64,000 nt of DNA, from NCBI RefSeq assembly GCF_007989805.1, contig NZ_BJUB01000009.1:124001-188000 (forward strand), written 5' to 3'. The notes under the pieces were generated by a model. The model was not told the DNA's origin, ran no database searches, and worked only from the letters and a program-made list of their open reading frames with translations. This document shows, one piece after another, positions 36,092-45,002 of the stretch. Source of the stretch: Cellulomonas xylanilytica. Lineage in GTDB: Bacteria; Actinomycetota; Actinomycetes; Actinomycetales; Cellulomonadaceae. Numbering within the stretch: position 1 is the first letter of the stretch; the number at the start of each line of letters is the position of its first letter. The position numbers and the translations under genes are program-made.

Positions 36092-37099
36092 ATGGCTGAT
36101 CGCGCTCAAGACCCACGTTCCGCACCGCCGATCCGCTGGGGAATCCTCGGCGCCGGCAACATCGCCGCCACGTTCGCTGCGGCCGTGAACGCGCACACCC
36201 GCGCGCAGCTGGTGGCCGTCGGCTCGCGCAACCGCGACCGCGCGCAGCGGTTCGCCACGGCGCACGGGATCCCCACCACGCACGTCGGCTACCGCGAGCT
36301 GGTCGAGGACCCGCAGGTGGACGCGGTGTACATCGCGACCCCGCACTCCGAGCACAAGGAGCAGGCGCTGCTGGCCATCCGGGCCGGCAAGCACGTGCTC
36401 GTCGAGAAGGCGTTCACCCGGAACGCGGGCGAGGCCGAGGAGGTCTTCGCCGCCGCGCGCACGGCCGGGGTGTTCGTCATGGAGGCGATGTGGACGCGGT
36501 TCCTGCCGCACGTCTACGCGCTGCACCAGGTCATCGACGCCGGGGAGATCGGCGAGATCATCAACCTGTCGGCCGACCACGGCCAGGCGTTCACGTACGA
36601 CCCGAAGAGCCGGCTCTTCGACCCCGCGCTGGCCGGCGGCGCCCTGCTCGACCTCGGGGTCTACCCGGTCTCGTTCGCGCACGACTTCCTCGGGGTCCCG
36701 GACGCCGTGCAGGCGGTCGGGCAGCTCACGCCGACCGGCGTGGACGGGCAGATCTCCATCGTCCTGTCCTACGGCGACCGCGCGCAGGCCACCCTGTCGA
36801 CCACGCTCTGGGCCAAGACGCCGACCATCGCGACGATCTCCGGCACCGAGGGCAACATCTGGGTCAAGGGCAGCTTCTACGGCCCGACGTCCTTCCGGGT
36901 GCAGCGTCTCGACGGCCGCGTCTGGGACTTCGACCAGCCCGGCACCAAGGGTCTGCAGTACGAGGCTGCGGAGGTCGCCCGGCAGGTCGCCGCGGGCGCG
37001 ACGGAGAGCCCGCGCCTGACGTGGGACAACACGCTCGAGGTGCTGCGGACGATGGACACCATCCGCTCGCTCGTCGGCGTCACCTACCCCGGGGAGTGA
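36092..37099 (+). CDS. Gfo/Idh/MocA-family oxidoreductase
   Basis: 335 residues. NAD(P)-binding motif RWGILGAGNIAATFAAAV at the N-terminus, conserved IATPHSEHKEQALLAIRAGKHVLVEK-type block (here AGKHVLVEKAFTRNAGEAEE) with the catalytic Lys of the EKP-like motif, and the C-terminal GGALLDLGVYPVSFAHDFLG segment. Substrates of this family are sugars, inositols or dihydrodiols; here none can be named. It is inserted between topA and tmk. Confidence 0.85.
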   Translation: MADRAQDPRSAPPIRWGILGAGNIAATFAAAVNAHTRAQLVAVGSRNRDRAQRFATAHGIPTTHVGYRELVEDPQVDAVYIATPHSEHKEQALLAIRAGKHVLVEKAFTRNAGEAEEVFAAARTAGVFVMEAMWTRFLPHVYALHQVIDAGEIGEIINLSADHGQAFTYDPKSRLFDPALAGGALLDLGVYPVSFAHDFLGVPDAVQAVGQLTPTGVDGQISIVLSYGDRAQATLSTTLWAKTPTIATISGTEGNIWVKGSFYGPTSFRVQRLDGRVWDFDQPGTKGLQYEAAEVARQVAAGATESPRLTWDNTLEVLRTMDTIRSLVGVTYPGE

Positions 37100-37128
37100 C
37101 GTCGGACCCGACGGTTACCCTGGCGCAC

Positions 37129-37758
37129 GTGACCACCCATCCCGCGGGCCTCTTCCTCTCGTTCGAGGGTGGCGACGGCGCCGGCAAGTCGACGCAGGCG
37201 CGCCTGCTGGGTGAGTGGCTGACCGGGCTGGGCCGCGAGGTCGTGCTGACGCGGGAGCCCGGGGGCACCGAGCTGGGCCTGCTGCTGCGCGACGCGGTGC
37301 TGCACGGCGACCACGTCGACGCGCGGACCGAGGCCCTGCTGTACGCGACCGACCGTGCGCACCACGTGGCCTCGCTGGTCCGTCCGGCGCTGGCCCGCGG
37401 CGCGGTGGTGGTCACCGACCGCTACCTCGACTCGTCGGTGGCGTACCAGGGCAGCGGTCGGGACCTGGGGGCCGACGAGGTCGAGCGCCTCTCGCTGTGG
37501 GCCGTCGACGGCCTGCTCCCGGCGCTCACGGTGCTGCTGGACCTGGACCCGGTCGCGGGCAAGGCGCGGCTGACCGGGGACCCGGACCGGCTGGAGCGTG
37601 CAGGCGACGAGTTCCACCGACGCACCCGCGAGGCGTTCCTCGGACGCGCGGAGGCGGAGCCGGGGCGCTGGCTCGTGCTGGACGCGACGCGGCCGGTCGA
37701 GGAGCTGGCGGCGCAGATCCGTGCGCGCGTGGCGGCCCTGCTCGGGGTGACGCCGTGA
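37129..37758 (+). CDS. tmk: Thymidylate kinase
   Basis: 209 residues. P-loop FEGGDGAGKSTQ, DR(Y/H) motif VVTDRYLDSSVAYQG and the LREPGGT-like TREPGGTELG block identify dTMP kinase, which makes dTDP for DNA synthesis. The Arg in the P-loop region is absent, typical of class II enzymes with the catalytic Arg in the lid. GTG start. The stop overlaps the holB start (GTGA), giving translational coupling. Confidence 0.94.
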   Translation: MTTHPAGLFLSFEGGDGAGKSTQARLLGEWLTGLGREVVLTREPGGTELGLLLRDAVLHGDHVDARTEALLYATDRAHHVASLVRPALARGAVVVTDRYLDSSVAYQGSGRDLGADEVERLSLWAVDGLLPALTVLLDLDPVAGKARLTGDPDRLERAGDEFHRRTREAFLGRAEAEPGRWLVLDATRPVEELAAQIRARVAALLGVTP

Positions 37759-38891
37759 GCGTCTGGGACGACGTCGTCGGTCAGGAGCCCGCCGTCGACG
37801 TGCTGCGGCACGCGATCGAGGACCCGTCCGCGATGACGCACGCGTGGCTGCTGACGGGTCCGCCCGGCTCGGGGCGGTCCAACGCGGCGCGGGCGTTCGC
37901 GGCGGCGCTGCAGTGCGCGACCGGCGGCTGCGGCACCTGCCACGACTGCACGACCACCCTGCGCGGCCTGCACCCGGACGTCACCGTGGTCGCCACCGAG
38001 GGTGTCTTCATCCGCGCCGAGACGGCCCGCCCGCTGGTCGAGCTGGCGCAGCGGTCGCCGGCGCAGGGCCGGTACCGGGTCATCATCATCGAGGACGCCG
38101 ACCGGCTGAACGACACCAGCGGCAACGCGCTGCTGAAGGCGATCGAGGAGCCGGCCGGCCGCACCGTCTGGGTCCTGTGCGCGCCGAGCCCGCAGGACGT
38201 CCTGGTCACCATCCGCTCCCGCAGCCGCTCCGTGGCGCTGCGCGTGCCCCCCGTCGACGCGGTCGCTGCCCTGCTGGTGTCGCGGGACGGCATAGATCCC
38301 CAGGTCGCGGCGGTCGCGGCCCGTGCGGCGCAGAGCCACGTCGGGATCGCCCGTCGGCTCGCCCGGGACCCCGAGGCGCGCGCGCGGCGGTCCGCCGTGC
38401 TGGGCATCGCCGCGAAGATCCGCGGGGTCGGCGACGCCGTGCTGGCCGCCGGGGAGCTCGTCGAGACCGCGCAGGCCGACGCCAAGGCGGCGACCGAGCA
38501 GCGGGACGCCGAGGAGAAGGCGGAGCTGCTGCGGTCGATGGGCGCCGAGGGCGCGGCGACGCTGCCCCCCGCGCTGCGCACGCAGGTCCGGCAGCTCGAG
38601 GAGGACCAGAAGCGACGGGCCACCCGGGCGCAGCGTGACGTGCTCGACCGTGCGATGGTCGACCTGCTGTCGCTGTACCGCGACGTGCTCGTCGTGCAGC
38701 TGGGCGCCGGTGTCGAGCTGGTCAACGTCGAGCACGAGCAGTCGGTGCGTGCCCTCGCCGGGTCGAGCACCGCCGAGCAGACGCTGCGCCGGATGGACGC
38801 GGTGGGCCAGGCGCGCACGCGTCTGGCGGGGAACGTCGCCCCCTTGCTCGCCGTCGAGGCGATGGCGGTGGCCCTGCGCCCGCAGGGCTGA
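37755..38891 (+). CDS. holB: DNA polymerase III delta prime subunit
   Basis: 378 residues. The AAA+ clamp-loader domain shows GPPGSGRSNAARAF (P-loop with Arg in place of the catalytic Lys, consistent with a non-hydrolysing delta prime subunit), the zinc module around CGTCHDC, and VIIIEDADRLNDTSGNALLK in place of a Walker B. The C-terminal collar domain follows. It is part of the clamp loader that places the beta sliding clamp on DNA. It is coupled to tmk through a GTGA overlap, a conserved actinobacterial order. Confidence 0.92.
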   Translation: MSVWDDVVGQEPAVDVLRHAIEDPSAMTHAWLLTGPPGSGRSNAARAFAAALQCATGGCGTCHDCTTTLRGLHPDVTVVATEGVFIRAETARPLVELAQRSPAQGRYRVIIIEDADRLNDTSGNALLKAIEEPAGRTVWVLCAPSPQDVLVTIRSRSRSVALRVPPVDAVAALLVSRDGIDPQVAAVAARAAQSHVGIARRLARDPEARARRSAVLGIAAKIRGVGDAVLAAGELVETAQADAKAATEQRDAEEKAELLRSMGAEGAATLPPALRTQVRQLEEDQKRRATRAQRDVLDRAMVDLLSLYRDVLVVQLGAGVELVNVEHEQSVRALAGSSTAEQTLRRMDAVGQARTRLAGNVAPLLAVEAMAVALRPQG

Positions 38892-38979
38892 CGCGCGTCC
38901 CTGTGCAGATCGGGTGACGGTCCGGGGCATCCGGCGGACGCGGGGACGACCGCTCAGGCTGGACGGTTACCGTGGGCGC

Positions 38980-40545
38980 ATGCCGCTCTCCGCCCGCCTC
39001 GTCGCGCCCACGGGCGTCGCACGCGACCCGCGGCACCGCACCGTCGCACTGCTGTCCGCCGTCCTGGTCGTCGTCGTCCTGCTGGCCGGCTGCGTGGCGC
39101 CCAAGAACCAGGCGGCGGGTGAGGTGCCGGGCTCGCCGACGGTCGAGGTGACGGGCGAGCTGGCCCGCTTCTACGGGCAGCAGCTGGAGTGGGTCACGTG
39201 CGCGCAGGGTGAGTGCGCGACCGCGCAGGTGCCGCTCGACTACGCGGACCCCGCAGGGCCGGAGATCGGGATCGCGCTCGCCCGGAAGAAGGCCACCGGC
39301 GGCGAGCCGATCGGCTCCCTGCTGCTCAACCGTGGCGGCCCGGGCGCGTCGGGCGTCGACTTCGTCAGCCAGGTCGCGGGCATGGTGAGCTCCGACATCA
39401 CGCGGCAGTTCGACCTCGTCGGGTTCGACCCGCGCGGCGTGCAGCGCTCCAGCCCGGTCGAGTGCGTCGACGGCCCCGGTCTGGACGAGATCATCGCGTA
39501 CGACCCGGACTACTCGACGGATGCGGGGATCCAGGACGTCATCGACATGTACGGCGAGCTCGGTGCCGCGTGCGAGCAGAACACGGGGGCCGCCCTGGGT
39601 CACGTCGACACCGTCTCGGCAGCGCGCGACCTGGACGTCCTGCGCGCGGCGCTCGGCGACGACACGCTCACGTACCTGGGGTTCTCCTACGGCACCTCGC
39701 TCGGCGCCACCTATGCCTCGCTCTTCCCGGCGACGGTCGGCCGCCTCGTGCTCGACGGCGCCCTCCCGCCGAACCTCACGTCCGCGGAGGCGTCGGAGGG
39801 TCAGGCCGTCGGCTTCGAGAACGCGTTGCGCGCCTACATCACCGACTGCCAGGCGGGCGCCCGGTGCCCTCTCGACGGGTCGGTCGACGACGGGCTCGCG
39901 CAGATCACCGAGCTGTTCGAGCGCGCCGAGGCCAACCCCCTGCCCACCGGCACCGACCGTGCGCTGACCCGCTCGCTCGCGTTCTACGGCATCGCGCTGC
40001 CGCTGTACGCGCAGTCGTACTGGCCGCTGCTCTCGCAGGCGCTGACCGCCGCGATCGACCAGAACGACGGCTCCCTCCTGCTGCAGCTGGCCGACCAGTA
40101 CTCGGACCGCCAGCCGGACGGCACCTTCAGCACCAACTCCACCGTGGCGTTCTACGCGATCAACTGCCTCGACAGCCGCGCGCCCGCGGACTTCGACGCG
40201 ATGCGCGCGGAGGCGGCCCAGATCCAGGAGGCGGCCCCGACCGTCGGGTACTTCTTCGGCTACGGCGGCACCGTGTGCGCCCAGTGGCCCGTGCCCGAGG
40301 TGGGCGGTCTCGACTCGTACGCCGCCGAGGGCGCCGCGCCGATCCTCGTCGTCGGCACGACGAACGACCCGGCCACGCCCTACCGGTGGGCCGAGCAGCT
40401 CGCCGACCTCCTGTCGTCGGCCGTCCTGCTGACCTACGAGGGCGAGGGCCACACCGCGTACGGCTCCTCGAACGACTGCATCGCCGACACTGTCGACGCC
40501 TACCTGCTCACCGGGGCCGTCCCCGCGGAGGGCACCCGCTGCTGA
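38980..40545 (+). CDS. Secreted lipoprotein alpha/beta hydrolase, tripeptidyl-aminopeptidase type
   Basis: 521 residues. A signal peptide ending at the lipobox LLAGC (Cys near residue 36) predicts export and lipid anchoring. The hydrolase core has the oxyanion segment NRGGPGASG, nucleophile elbow GFSYGTSLGA and the C-terminal PILVVGTTNDPATPY block carrying the Asp and the GEGHTAY His. This matches the Streptomyces tripeptidyl aminopeptidase (SlpD/SlpE/TAP-like) family, which releases N-terminal tripeptides from exported peptides. The ATG start fits the signal peptide. Confidence 0.88.
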   Translation: MPLSARLVAPTGVARDPRHRTVALLSAVLVVVVLLAGCVAPKNQAAGEVPGSPTVEVTGELARFYGQQLEWVTCAQGECATAQVPLDYADPAGPEIGIALARKKATGGEPIGSLLLNRGGPGASGVDFVSQVAGMVSSDITRQFDLVGFDPRGVQRSSPVECVDGPGLDEIIAYDPDYSTDAGIQDVIDMYGELGAACEQNTGAALGHVDTVSAARDLDVLRAALGDDTLTYLGFSYGTSLGATYASLFPATVGRLVLDGALPPNLTSAEASEGQAVGFENALRAYITDCQAGARCPLDGSVDDGLAQITELFERAEANPLPTGTDRALTRSLAFYGIALPLYAQSYWPLLSQALTAAIDQNDGSLLLQLADQYSDRQPDGTFSTNSTVAFYAINCLDSRAPADFDAMRAEAAQIQEAAPTVGYFFGYGGTVCAQWPVPEVGGLDSYAAEGAAPILVVGTTNDPATPYRWAEQLADLLSSAVLLTYEGEGHTAYGSSNDCIADTVDAYLLTGAVPAEGTRC

Positions 40546-40591
40546 GCACGCTCCGGTTGCCGCACCGGGTGTGCCGGGTGACCGTGGCTGC

Positions 40592-41500
40592 ATGGCAGCC
40601 ATCACCCGCGGACTGATCGCCGGCGCGGCGGGCACCGTCGTGCTCACCGCCGTGACCTACCTCGACATGGCCGTGCGCGGCCGCCCGGCGAGCTCCGTGC
40701 CCGCCGACACCGTGACGAGGCTCCTCGGGGCGCGCCTCCCCGGTTCCGGCGCCACGCTGGACAACCGCCGTGAGGGCGTCGCCGCCCTGGCGGGGATCGG
40801 CGTCGGGCTCGGTGCCGGGGTGGCCGCCGCGCTGGTCCGCGCTGCGGGCTTCCGCCCCGGGCCGGTGGCGATCGGCGCGGCGACGATGGCGGCCACGGAC
40901 GTGCCGATGGCCCGCCTCGGCGTGACGGACCCGCGCGACTGGACGGCGGCCGACTGGGCGGCGGACGTCCTCCCGCACCTCGCGTTCGGGGCGGCGGTGC
41001 ACGGCACGCTCACGCGCCTCGACGACGATCCCCCGCGCGACCGGCCGCGCGCCGGCCTCGTGCTGCGATCCGTGCTGCTCGGGTGGGCCGCCGGTGCCCG
41101 GTCCTCGCTGGGCCCGGCGGGTCCGACGATCACCGGCGACCACCGACCGGCGGTGCGCGCCGGTGCGGCGCTGGCGGTGGCCGGCGAGGTGGTCGCCGAC
41201 AAGCTTCCCGTCGCCCCCAGCCGCCTCGAGCACGGAGGAGCGTTCGTCCGCGCCGGCTCCGGGGTGATCGGTGCGACGCTCCTGTCGGCACGTGCCGGGG
41301 CGCGACCTTTCGTCCCCGCCGTCGCGGGCGCGGCGGGCGCGCTCGCCGGGGCGTACGGGGGAGTGGCCTGGCGCACGTGGGCGGCCGGACGCGTCCCCGA
41401 CTGGCAGGCCGCCCTCGCCGAGGACGCCGTCGCTCTCACCGCCGCAGCGGTCGCCTGCCTCCCTCGCTTTGGAGCGCCGGGGGTACGCCAGGTACAGTAA
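40592..41500 (+). CDS. Membrane protein with C-terminal DUF4126-like region
   Basis: 302 residues and several hydrophobic helices. The N-terminal 150 residues (MAAITRGLIAGAAGTVVLTA and later LPHLAFGAAVHGTL) form one region of unknown function. Residues about 160-300 include GWAAGARSSLGPAG, VVADKLPVAPSRLEHGG and a final helical pair, matching the general pattern of DUF4126 membrane proteins. The fusion order is my reading. It is the last gene before the tRNA. Confidence 0.6.
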   Translation: MAAITRGLIAGAAGTVVLTAVTYLDMAVRGRPASSVPADTVTRLLGARLPGSGATLDNRREGVAALAGIGVGLGAGVAAALVRAAGFRPGPVAIGAATMAATDVPMARLGVTDPRDWTAADWAADVLPHLAFGAAVHGTLTRLDDDPPRDRPRAGLVLRSVLLGWAAGARSSLGPAGPTITGDHRPAVRAGAALAVAGEVVADKLPVAPSRLEHGGAFVRAGSGVIGATLLSARAGARPFVPAVAGAAGALAGAYGGVAWRTWAAGRVPDWQAALAEDAVALTAAAVACLPRFGAPGVRQVQ

Positions 41501-41533
41501 GCGGGCTCGCCGGGGTCCTCGGGTCCCGACGAC

Positions 41534-41609
41534 GCCGCCTTAGCTCAGTCGGCAGAGCGTCTCACTCGTAATGAGAAGGTCAAGAGTTCGATTCTCTTAG
41601 GCGGCTCCA
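41534..41609 (+). tRNA. tRNA-Thr(CGT)
   Basis: A 76-base cloverleaf: acceptor GCCGCCT pairs with AGGCGGC (41599-41605), the D arm follows, the anticodon stem TCTCA/TGAGA encloses loop CTCGTAA with anticodon CGT (41567-41569), and the T arm has GTTCGATTC. The 3' CCA is encoded (41607-41609). CGT reads the ACG threonine codon. It is followed by its own hairpin terminator; no integrase or duplicated tRNA end is seen nearby. Confidence 0.96.
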
Positions 41610-41612
41610 CCT

Positions 41613-41656
41613 CGAAGGCCCTGTGACCAGCGGAGACGCTGGACATGGGGCCTTCG
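41613..41656 (+). terminator. Terminator after tRNA-Thr
   Basis: Outer 9-bp stem CGAAGGCCC (41613-41621) with 41648-41656, extended by an inner CCAGCG/CGCTGG stem around a GAGA loop. It begins 3 bases after the encoded CCA. Confidence 0.75.
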
Positions 41657-41755
41657 CCGTGATCGGCAGTCTCGGCTGCTCTCTCCTGTTCGCGCGCAGC
41701 GTGGCGTGCCCAGCTCTCGGTGTGCTCCCACCCACGAACGCGATCGGAACACTGC

Positions 41756-43306
41756 GTGACCCACCTGCCCGAGCGCCTGCCCGACCCGGCCGAGACACCG
41801 CGGCCCGCCGCCGGCGCCCCGGAGGCTGACGAGACCAACTCCGTGCGCGACGCGCTGCGCTCACCGCGCCGGCTCAAGACCGAGGTGCTGGCAGGGCTCG
41901 TCGTCGCGCTCGCGCTGATCCCCGAGGCGATCGCGTTCTCGATCATCGCCGGCGTCGACCCGCGCATCGGCCTGTTCGCCTCGTTCACGATGGCCGTGGC
42001 CATCGCGTTCCTGGGCGGGCGCCCCGCGATGATCTCCGCCGCGACCGGTGCCGTCGCCCTCGTCGTCGCACCGGTGGCTCGTGAGTACGGCGTCGACTAC
42101 CTCATCGCGACGGTCATCCTCGGCGGGCTCATCCAGGTCGCGCTCGGCGTGCTGGGGATCGCCAAGCTCATGCGCTTCATCCCGCGGTCCGTCATGGTCG
42201 GCTTCGTCAACGCCCTCGCCATCCTGATCTTCCTGTCCCAGCTGCCGCACCTGGTCGACGTGCCGTGGGCCGTCTACCCGCTCGTCGCTGTCGGCATCGC
42301 GATCATGGTCCTGCTGCCGCGCTGGACGACCGTCGTGCCGGCACCGCTGGTCGCGATCGTCCTGCTGACCGCGGCGACGGTCCTGGCAGCGATCAACGTC
42401 CCGACCGTCGGTGACGAGGGTGAGCTGCCCGAGTCGCTGCCGACGCTCCTGCTCCCCGACGTGCCGCTGACGCTGGAGACCCTGCGCATCGTCGCCCCGT
42501 TCGCCCTCGCGCTGGCCCTCGTCGGCATCCTCGAGTCGCTGCTGACCGCCAAGCTCGTCGACGACGTCACCGACACGCACTCGAACAAGACGCGCGAGGC
42601 CTGGGGGCAGGGCGCCGCCAACGTCATCACCGGGTTCTTCGGCGGCATGGGCGGCTGCGCCATGATCGGCCAGACCATGATCAACGTGAAGGTCTCGGGG
42701 GCGCGCACCCGCATCTCCACGTTCCTCGCGGGCGTGCTCCTGCTCGTGCTCGTGGTCGGCCTGGGCGACGTGGTCGCGATCATCCCGATGGCTGCCCTGG
42801 TCGCCGTCATGGTGATGGTCTCCGTCGGGACACTGGACTGGCACTCGATCGACCCGCGGACCCTGCGCCGGATGCCGAAGTCCGAGACCGCCGTGATGCT
42901 CGTGACGGTCGCCGTCACCGTCGCGACGCACAACCTCGCGTACGGCGTCATCGTCGGTGTGCTCGTGGCCACCGTCCTGTTCGCCCGCCGGGTCGCGCAC
43001 CTCACCAGCATCACCCGCCTGGACGCCAGCGACGACGACGGACAGCGCGTCTACGCCGTCCGGGGCGAGCTGTTCTTCGCCTCCTCCAACGACCTCGTCT
43101 ACCAGTTCGACTACGCCGGCGACCCCCACGACGTCGTCATCGACATGACCGACGCGCACGTCTGGGACGCCTCCACCGTGGCGACCCTCGACGCGATCCG
43201 TCACAAGTACGCGACGAAGGGCAAGACGGTGACCATCGTCGGGATGAACCCCGACAGCACCGAGCGGCACGACCGCCTCGCCGGGAACCTCGGCGCCGGT
43301 CACTGA
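41756..43306 (+). CDS. SulP-family anion transporter with STAS domain
   Basis: 516 residues. After a Pro-rich lead, about 10-12 transmembrane helices begin at TEVLAGLVVALALIPEAIAF, the SulP signature, followed by SAATGAVALVVAP and GFFGGMGGCAMIGQTMINVK. A C-terminal cytoplasmic STAS domain (about 425-510, VVIDMTDAHVWDASTVATLD) completes the family layout. Members move sulfate, bicarbonate or other anions; the ion cannot be read from sequence. GTG at 41756 is chosen; a GTG at 41720 would add 12 residues. Confidence 0.9.
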   Translation: MTHLPERLPDPAETPRPAAGAPEADETNSVRDALRSPRRLKTEVLAGLVVALALIPEAIAFSIIAGVDPRIGLFASFTMAVAIAFLGGRPAMISAATGAVALVVAPVAREYGVDYLIATVILGGLIQVALGVLGIAKLMRFIPRSVMVGFVNALAILIFLSQLPHLVDVPWAVYPLVAVGIAIMVLLPRWTTVVPAPLVAIVLLTAATVLAAINVPTVGDEGELPESLPTLLLPDVPLTLETLRIVAPFALALALVGILESLLTAKLVDDVTDTHSNKTREAWGQGAANVITGFFGGMGGCAMIGQTMINVKVSGARTRISTFLAGVLLLVLVVGLGDVVAIIPMAALVAVMVMVSVGTLDWHSIDPRTLRRMPKSETAVMLVTVAVTVATHNLAYGVIVGVLVATVLFARRVAHLTSITRLDASDDDGQRVYAVRGELFFASSNDLVYQFDYAGDPHDVVIDMTDAHVWDASTVATLDAIRHKYATKGKTVTIVGMNPDSTERHDRLAGNLGAGH

Positions 43307-43331
43307 CCCCGGCGTGGACGGCTGACGGCTC

Positions 43332-43363
43332 TTGACCTTCGACCCGGGTCGAAGGTCTACGGT
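43332..43363 (+). promoter_or_regulatory. MerR-type promoter with perfect 22-bp operator
   Basis: TTGACC (43332-43337) and TACGGT (43358-43363) are separated by a 20-base spacer, longer than the normal 17. The spacer region holds the perfect palindrome 43335-43356 with half ACCTTCGACCC. This overlong, dyad-spanned spacer is the hallmark of MerR-family activation by DNA distortion. The regulator starts at 43370. Confidence 0.85.
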
Positions 43364-43369
43364 CGCGGC

Positions 43370-44140
43370 ATGAGCTACCGGATCGCAGAGGTCGCCGAGC
43401 TGGTCGGGGTCCCGGCCACGACGTTGCGCTACTACGAGGACATCGGGCTGATCGCGCAGCCCGCCCGCGGCGGCAACGGCTATCGGTCCTACGACGACGC
43501 CGACCTCGCGCGGCTGCGGTTCATCACCGCCACCAAGAACCTCGGCATCCCGCTGACCGACGTCGCGGAGCTGGCGAAGGCATACGACGTCGAGGACTGC
43601 TCGACCGTCGCGCACCAGGTGGTGGAGATGGTGGCCCGCCGCCTGGCGGAGACCCAGACCCGCATCGGTGAGCTGGTCGCGCTGGCCGCCCAGCTGCAGA
43701 CGGTCTCCGCACGGCTCGCGGACGCACCGACGTCGGGTCCCTGCGGGGACGGCTGCCCGTGCGCGACCGCGGCGCCCGCGCCGCTGGCCGACCGGCGAAC
43801 CTTCGTCCCGCTGACGCGTGGTCCGGTCGTCGCTGAGCCGGGTGCCCACGTGATCGCGTGCTCGTTGGACGCCGGATCGGTGCCGGACCGCGTCGCCGAC
43901 TGGCAGGCGCTGGTCGCCCGGGCCGTGAGCCGTGAACCGATCACGGGCGGAGTCGCCCTGCAGTTCGTGGCGTCGCCCGAGCTCGTCGCGGAGCTGGCAC
44001 GCCTCGCCGCCGCCGAGCAGGACTGCTGCACCTTCTTCACCTTCACCCTGACGATGACCACCGGCCAGGTCCGCCTCGAGGTGCAGGCACCCGACAGCGC
44101 CGCCGACGTCGTCGCGGCGATGTTCGGCACCGCTGCCTAG
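43370..44140 (+). CDS. MerR-family regulator with Cys-rich C-terminal extension
   Basis: 256 residues. The N-terminal MerR helix-turn-helix (YRIAEVAELVGVPATTLRYY and later GYRSYDDADLARLRFI) is followed by the antiparallel coiled coil, a Cys cluster (GPCGDGCPC) and a C-terminal domain of about 115 residues ending with an EQDCCTFFTFTL segment, much longer than plain MerR/ZntR. The second domain occurs in actinobacterial heavy-metal regulators, but its ligand is unclear. It autoregulates through the palindromic promoter just upstream and is followed by a small metal-type membrane protein at 44221. Confidence 0.85.
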   Translation: MSYRIAEVAELVGVPATTLRYYEDIGLIAQPARGGNGYRSYDDADLARLRFITATKNLGIPLTDVAELAKAYDVEDCSTVAHQVVEMVARRLAETQTRIGELVALAAQLQTVSARLADAPTSGPCGDGCPCATAAPAPLADRRTFVPLTRGPVVAEPGAHVIACSLDAGSVPDRVADWQALVARAVSREPITGGVALQFVASPELVAELARLAAAEQDCCTFFTFTLTMTTGQVRLEVQAPDSAADVVAAMFGTAA

Positions 44141-44220
44141 ACCCGCACCCTCAACCCTCGACCGGCCCCAGCGCGGGTCCGGCCACGATCCGCTCTGCCC
44201 GAGAACCCTCAAGGAGAGAC

Positions 44221-44514
44221 ATGAGCATCCCGAGCGCCCGCGACGACGCAACGACCACCGGCAGGAGGAGGGGCGCCCTGGTCGGGACCGGTATCGCGGT
44301 GGCCTGTGCCGTCGCGTGCTCCCTGCCGCTGATCGCGGCCGGCGGGGTGGTCGCCGGAGTGGGGGCGTTCCTGGCAGGCGGGGAGGTCGTCGCCCTCGGC
44401 GTCGTCGCGCTCGTCGGCGCCCTCGTCGGGACCGCGCTGTGGCTGCGCCGCCGTCGCGCTGCACAGGTGGCGGCCGCCTCCAGCACCGGCTGCGGGTGCG
44501 GTGGCGGTTGCTGA
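44221..44514 (+). CDS. Small two-helix membrane protein with Cys-rich tail (metal transport-like)
   Basis: 97 residues with two transmembrane helices, ACAVACSLPLIAAGGVVAGV and GEVVALGVVALVGALVG, and the C-terminal tail CGCGGGC. Cys pairs in the first helix and the tail resemble MerF/MerT-type mercury importers, although the match is by pattern only. An AAGGAGAG ribosome-binding site precedes the ATG. It probably forms an operon with the MerR regulator 80 bases upstream, which would fit a mercury or other thiophilic-metal response. Confidence 0.65.
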   Translation: MSIPSARDDATTTGRRRGALVGTGIAVACAVACSLPLIAAGGVVAGVGAFLAGGEVVALGVVALVGALVGTALWLRRRRAAQVAAASSTGCGCGGGC

Positions 44515-44569
44515 GGTCCGCCGATGGAGCGCCCCGTGGCCGTGAGGTGACTCGCGAGACACTGCTCCC

Positions 44570-44902
44570 ATGACCGTGCTGCGCTCCCTGCTCCTGTTCG
44601 CCGTCGCGGCCGTCGCCGAGATCGGTGGCGCGTGGCTCATCTGGCAGGGCGTGCGCGAGCACCGCGGCGTGCTCTGGATCGGGGCCGGCGTGGTTGCCCT
44701 CGGCGCCTACGGGTTCATCGCCACCCTGCAGCCGGACGCGAGCTTCGGCCGCATCCTGGCCGCGTACGGCGGGATCTTCGTGGCCGGCTCCCTGGCCTGG
44801 GGCATGGCCGTCGACAAGTTCCAGCCCGACCGCTGGGACATCATCGGGGCCGCCATCTGCCTGCTCGGCGTCGCCGTCATCATGTACGCACCCCGCACCT
44901 GA
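44570..44902 (+). CDS. YnfA/UPF0060-family small membrane protein
   Basis: 110 residues with four hydrophobic helices. The sequence [20 protein letters not shown] and the ending [20 protein letters not shown] match the UPF0060/YnfA family, which is related to small multidrug-resistance pumps; activity is not well defined. The preceding 55-base gap carries no clear promoter, so it may read on from the metal-response genes. Confidence 0.8.
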   Translation: MTVLRSLLLFAVAAVAEIGGAWLIWQGVREHRGVLWIGAGVVALGAYGFIATLQPDASFGRILAAYGGIFVAGSLAWGMAVDKFQPDRWDIIGAAICLLGVAVIMYAPRT

Positions 44903-44954
44903 CCTGGACCTTCACGACCGAGGCGGTGCCGGTCGCCGATCGACGCGCGGCCTG

Positions 44955-44985
44955 ACCCCAGGACCGCCTCGCGCGGTCCTGGGGT
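44955..44985. terminator. Bidirectional terminator
   Basis: A perfect 12-bp stem (ACCCCAGGACCG at 44955-44966 with 44974-44985) and a 7-base loop, placed between the convergent genes ending at 44902 and 45003. Confidence 0.75.
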
Positions 44986-45002
44986 GACGAGCCGACGGGG
45001 AG

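Noticed and set aside
41534-41656. tRNA-Thr as an integration site of a mobile element
   Set aside because: No integrase, direct repeat of the tRNA 3' end or base-composition change is visible downstream.
41861-44662. A 933-residue minus-strand frame across SulP, MerR and the small membrane proteins
   Set aside because: Charged low-complexity shadow of plus-strand genes with strong family matches.
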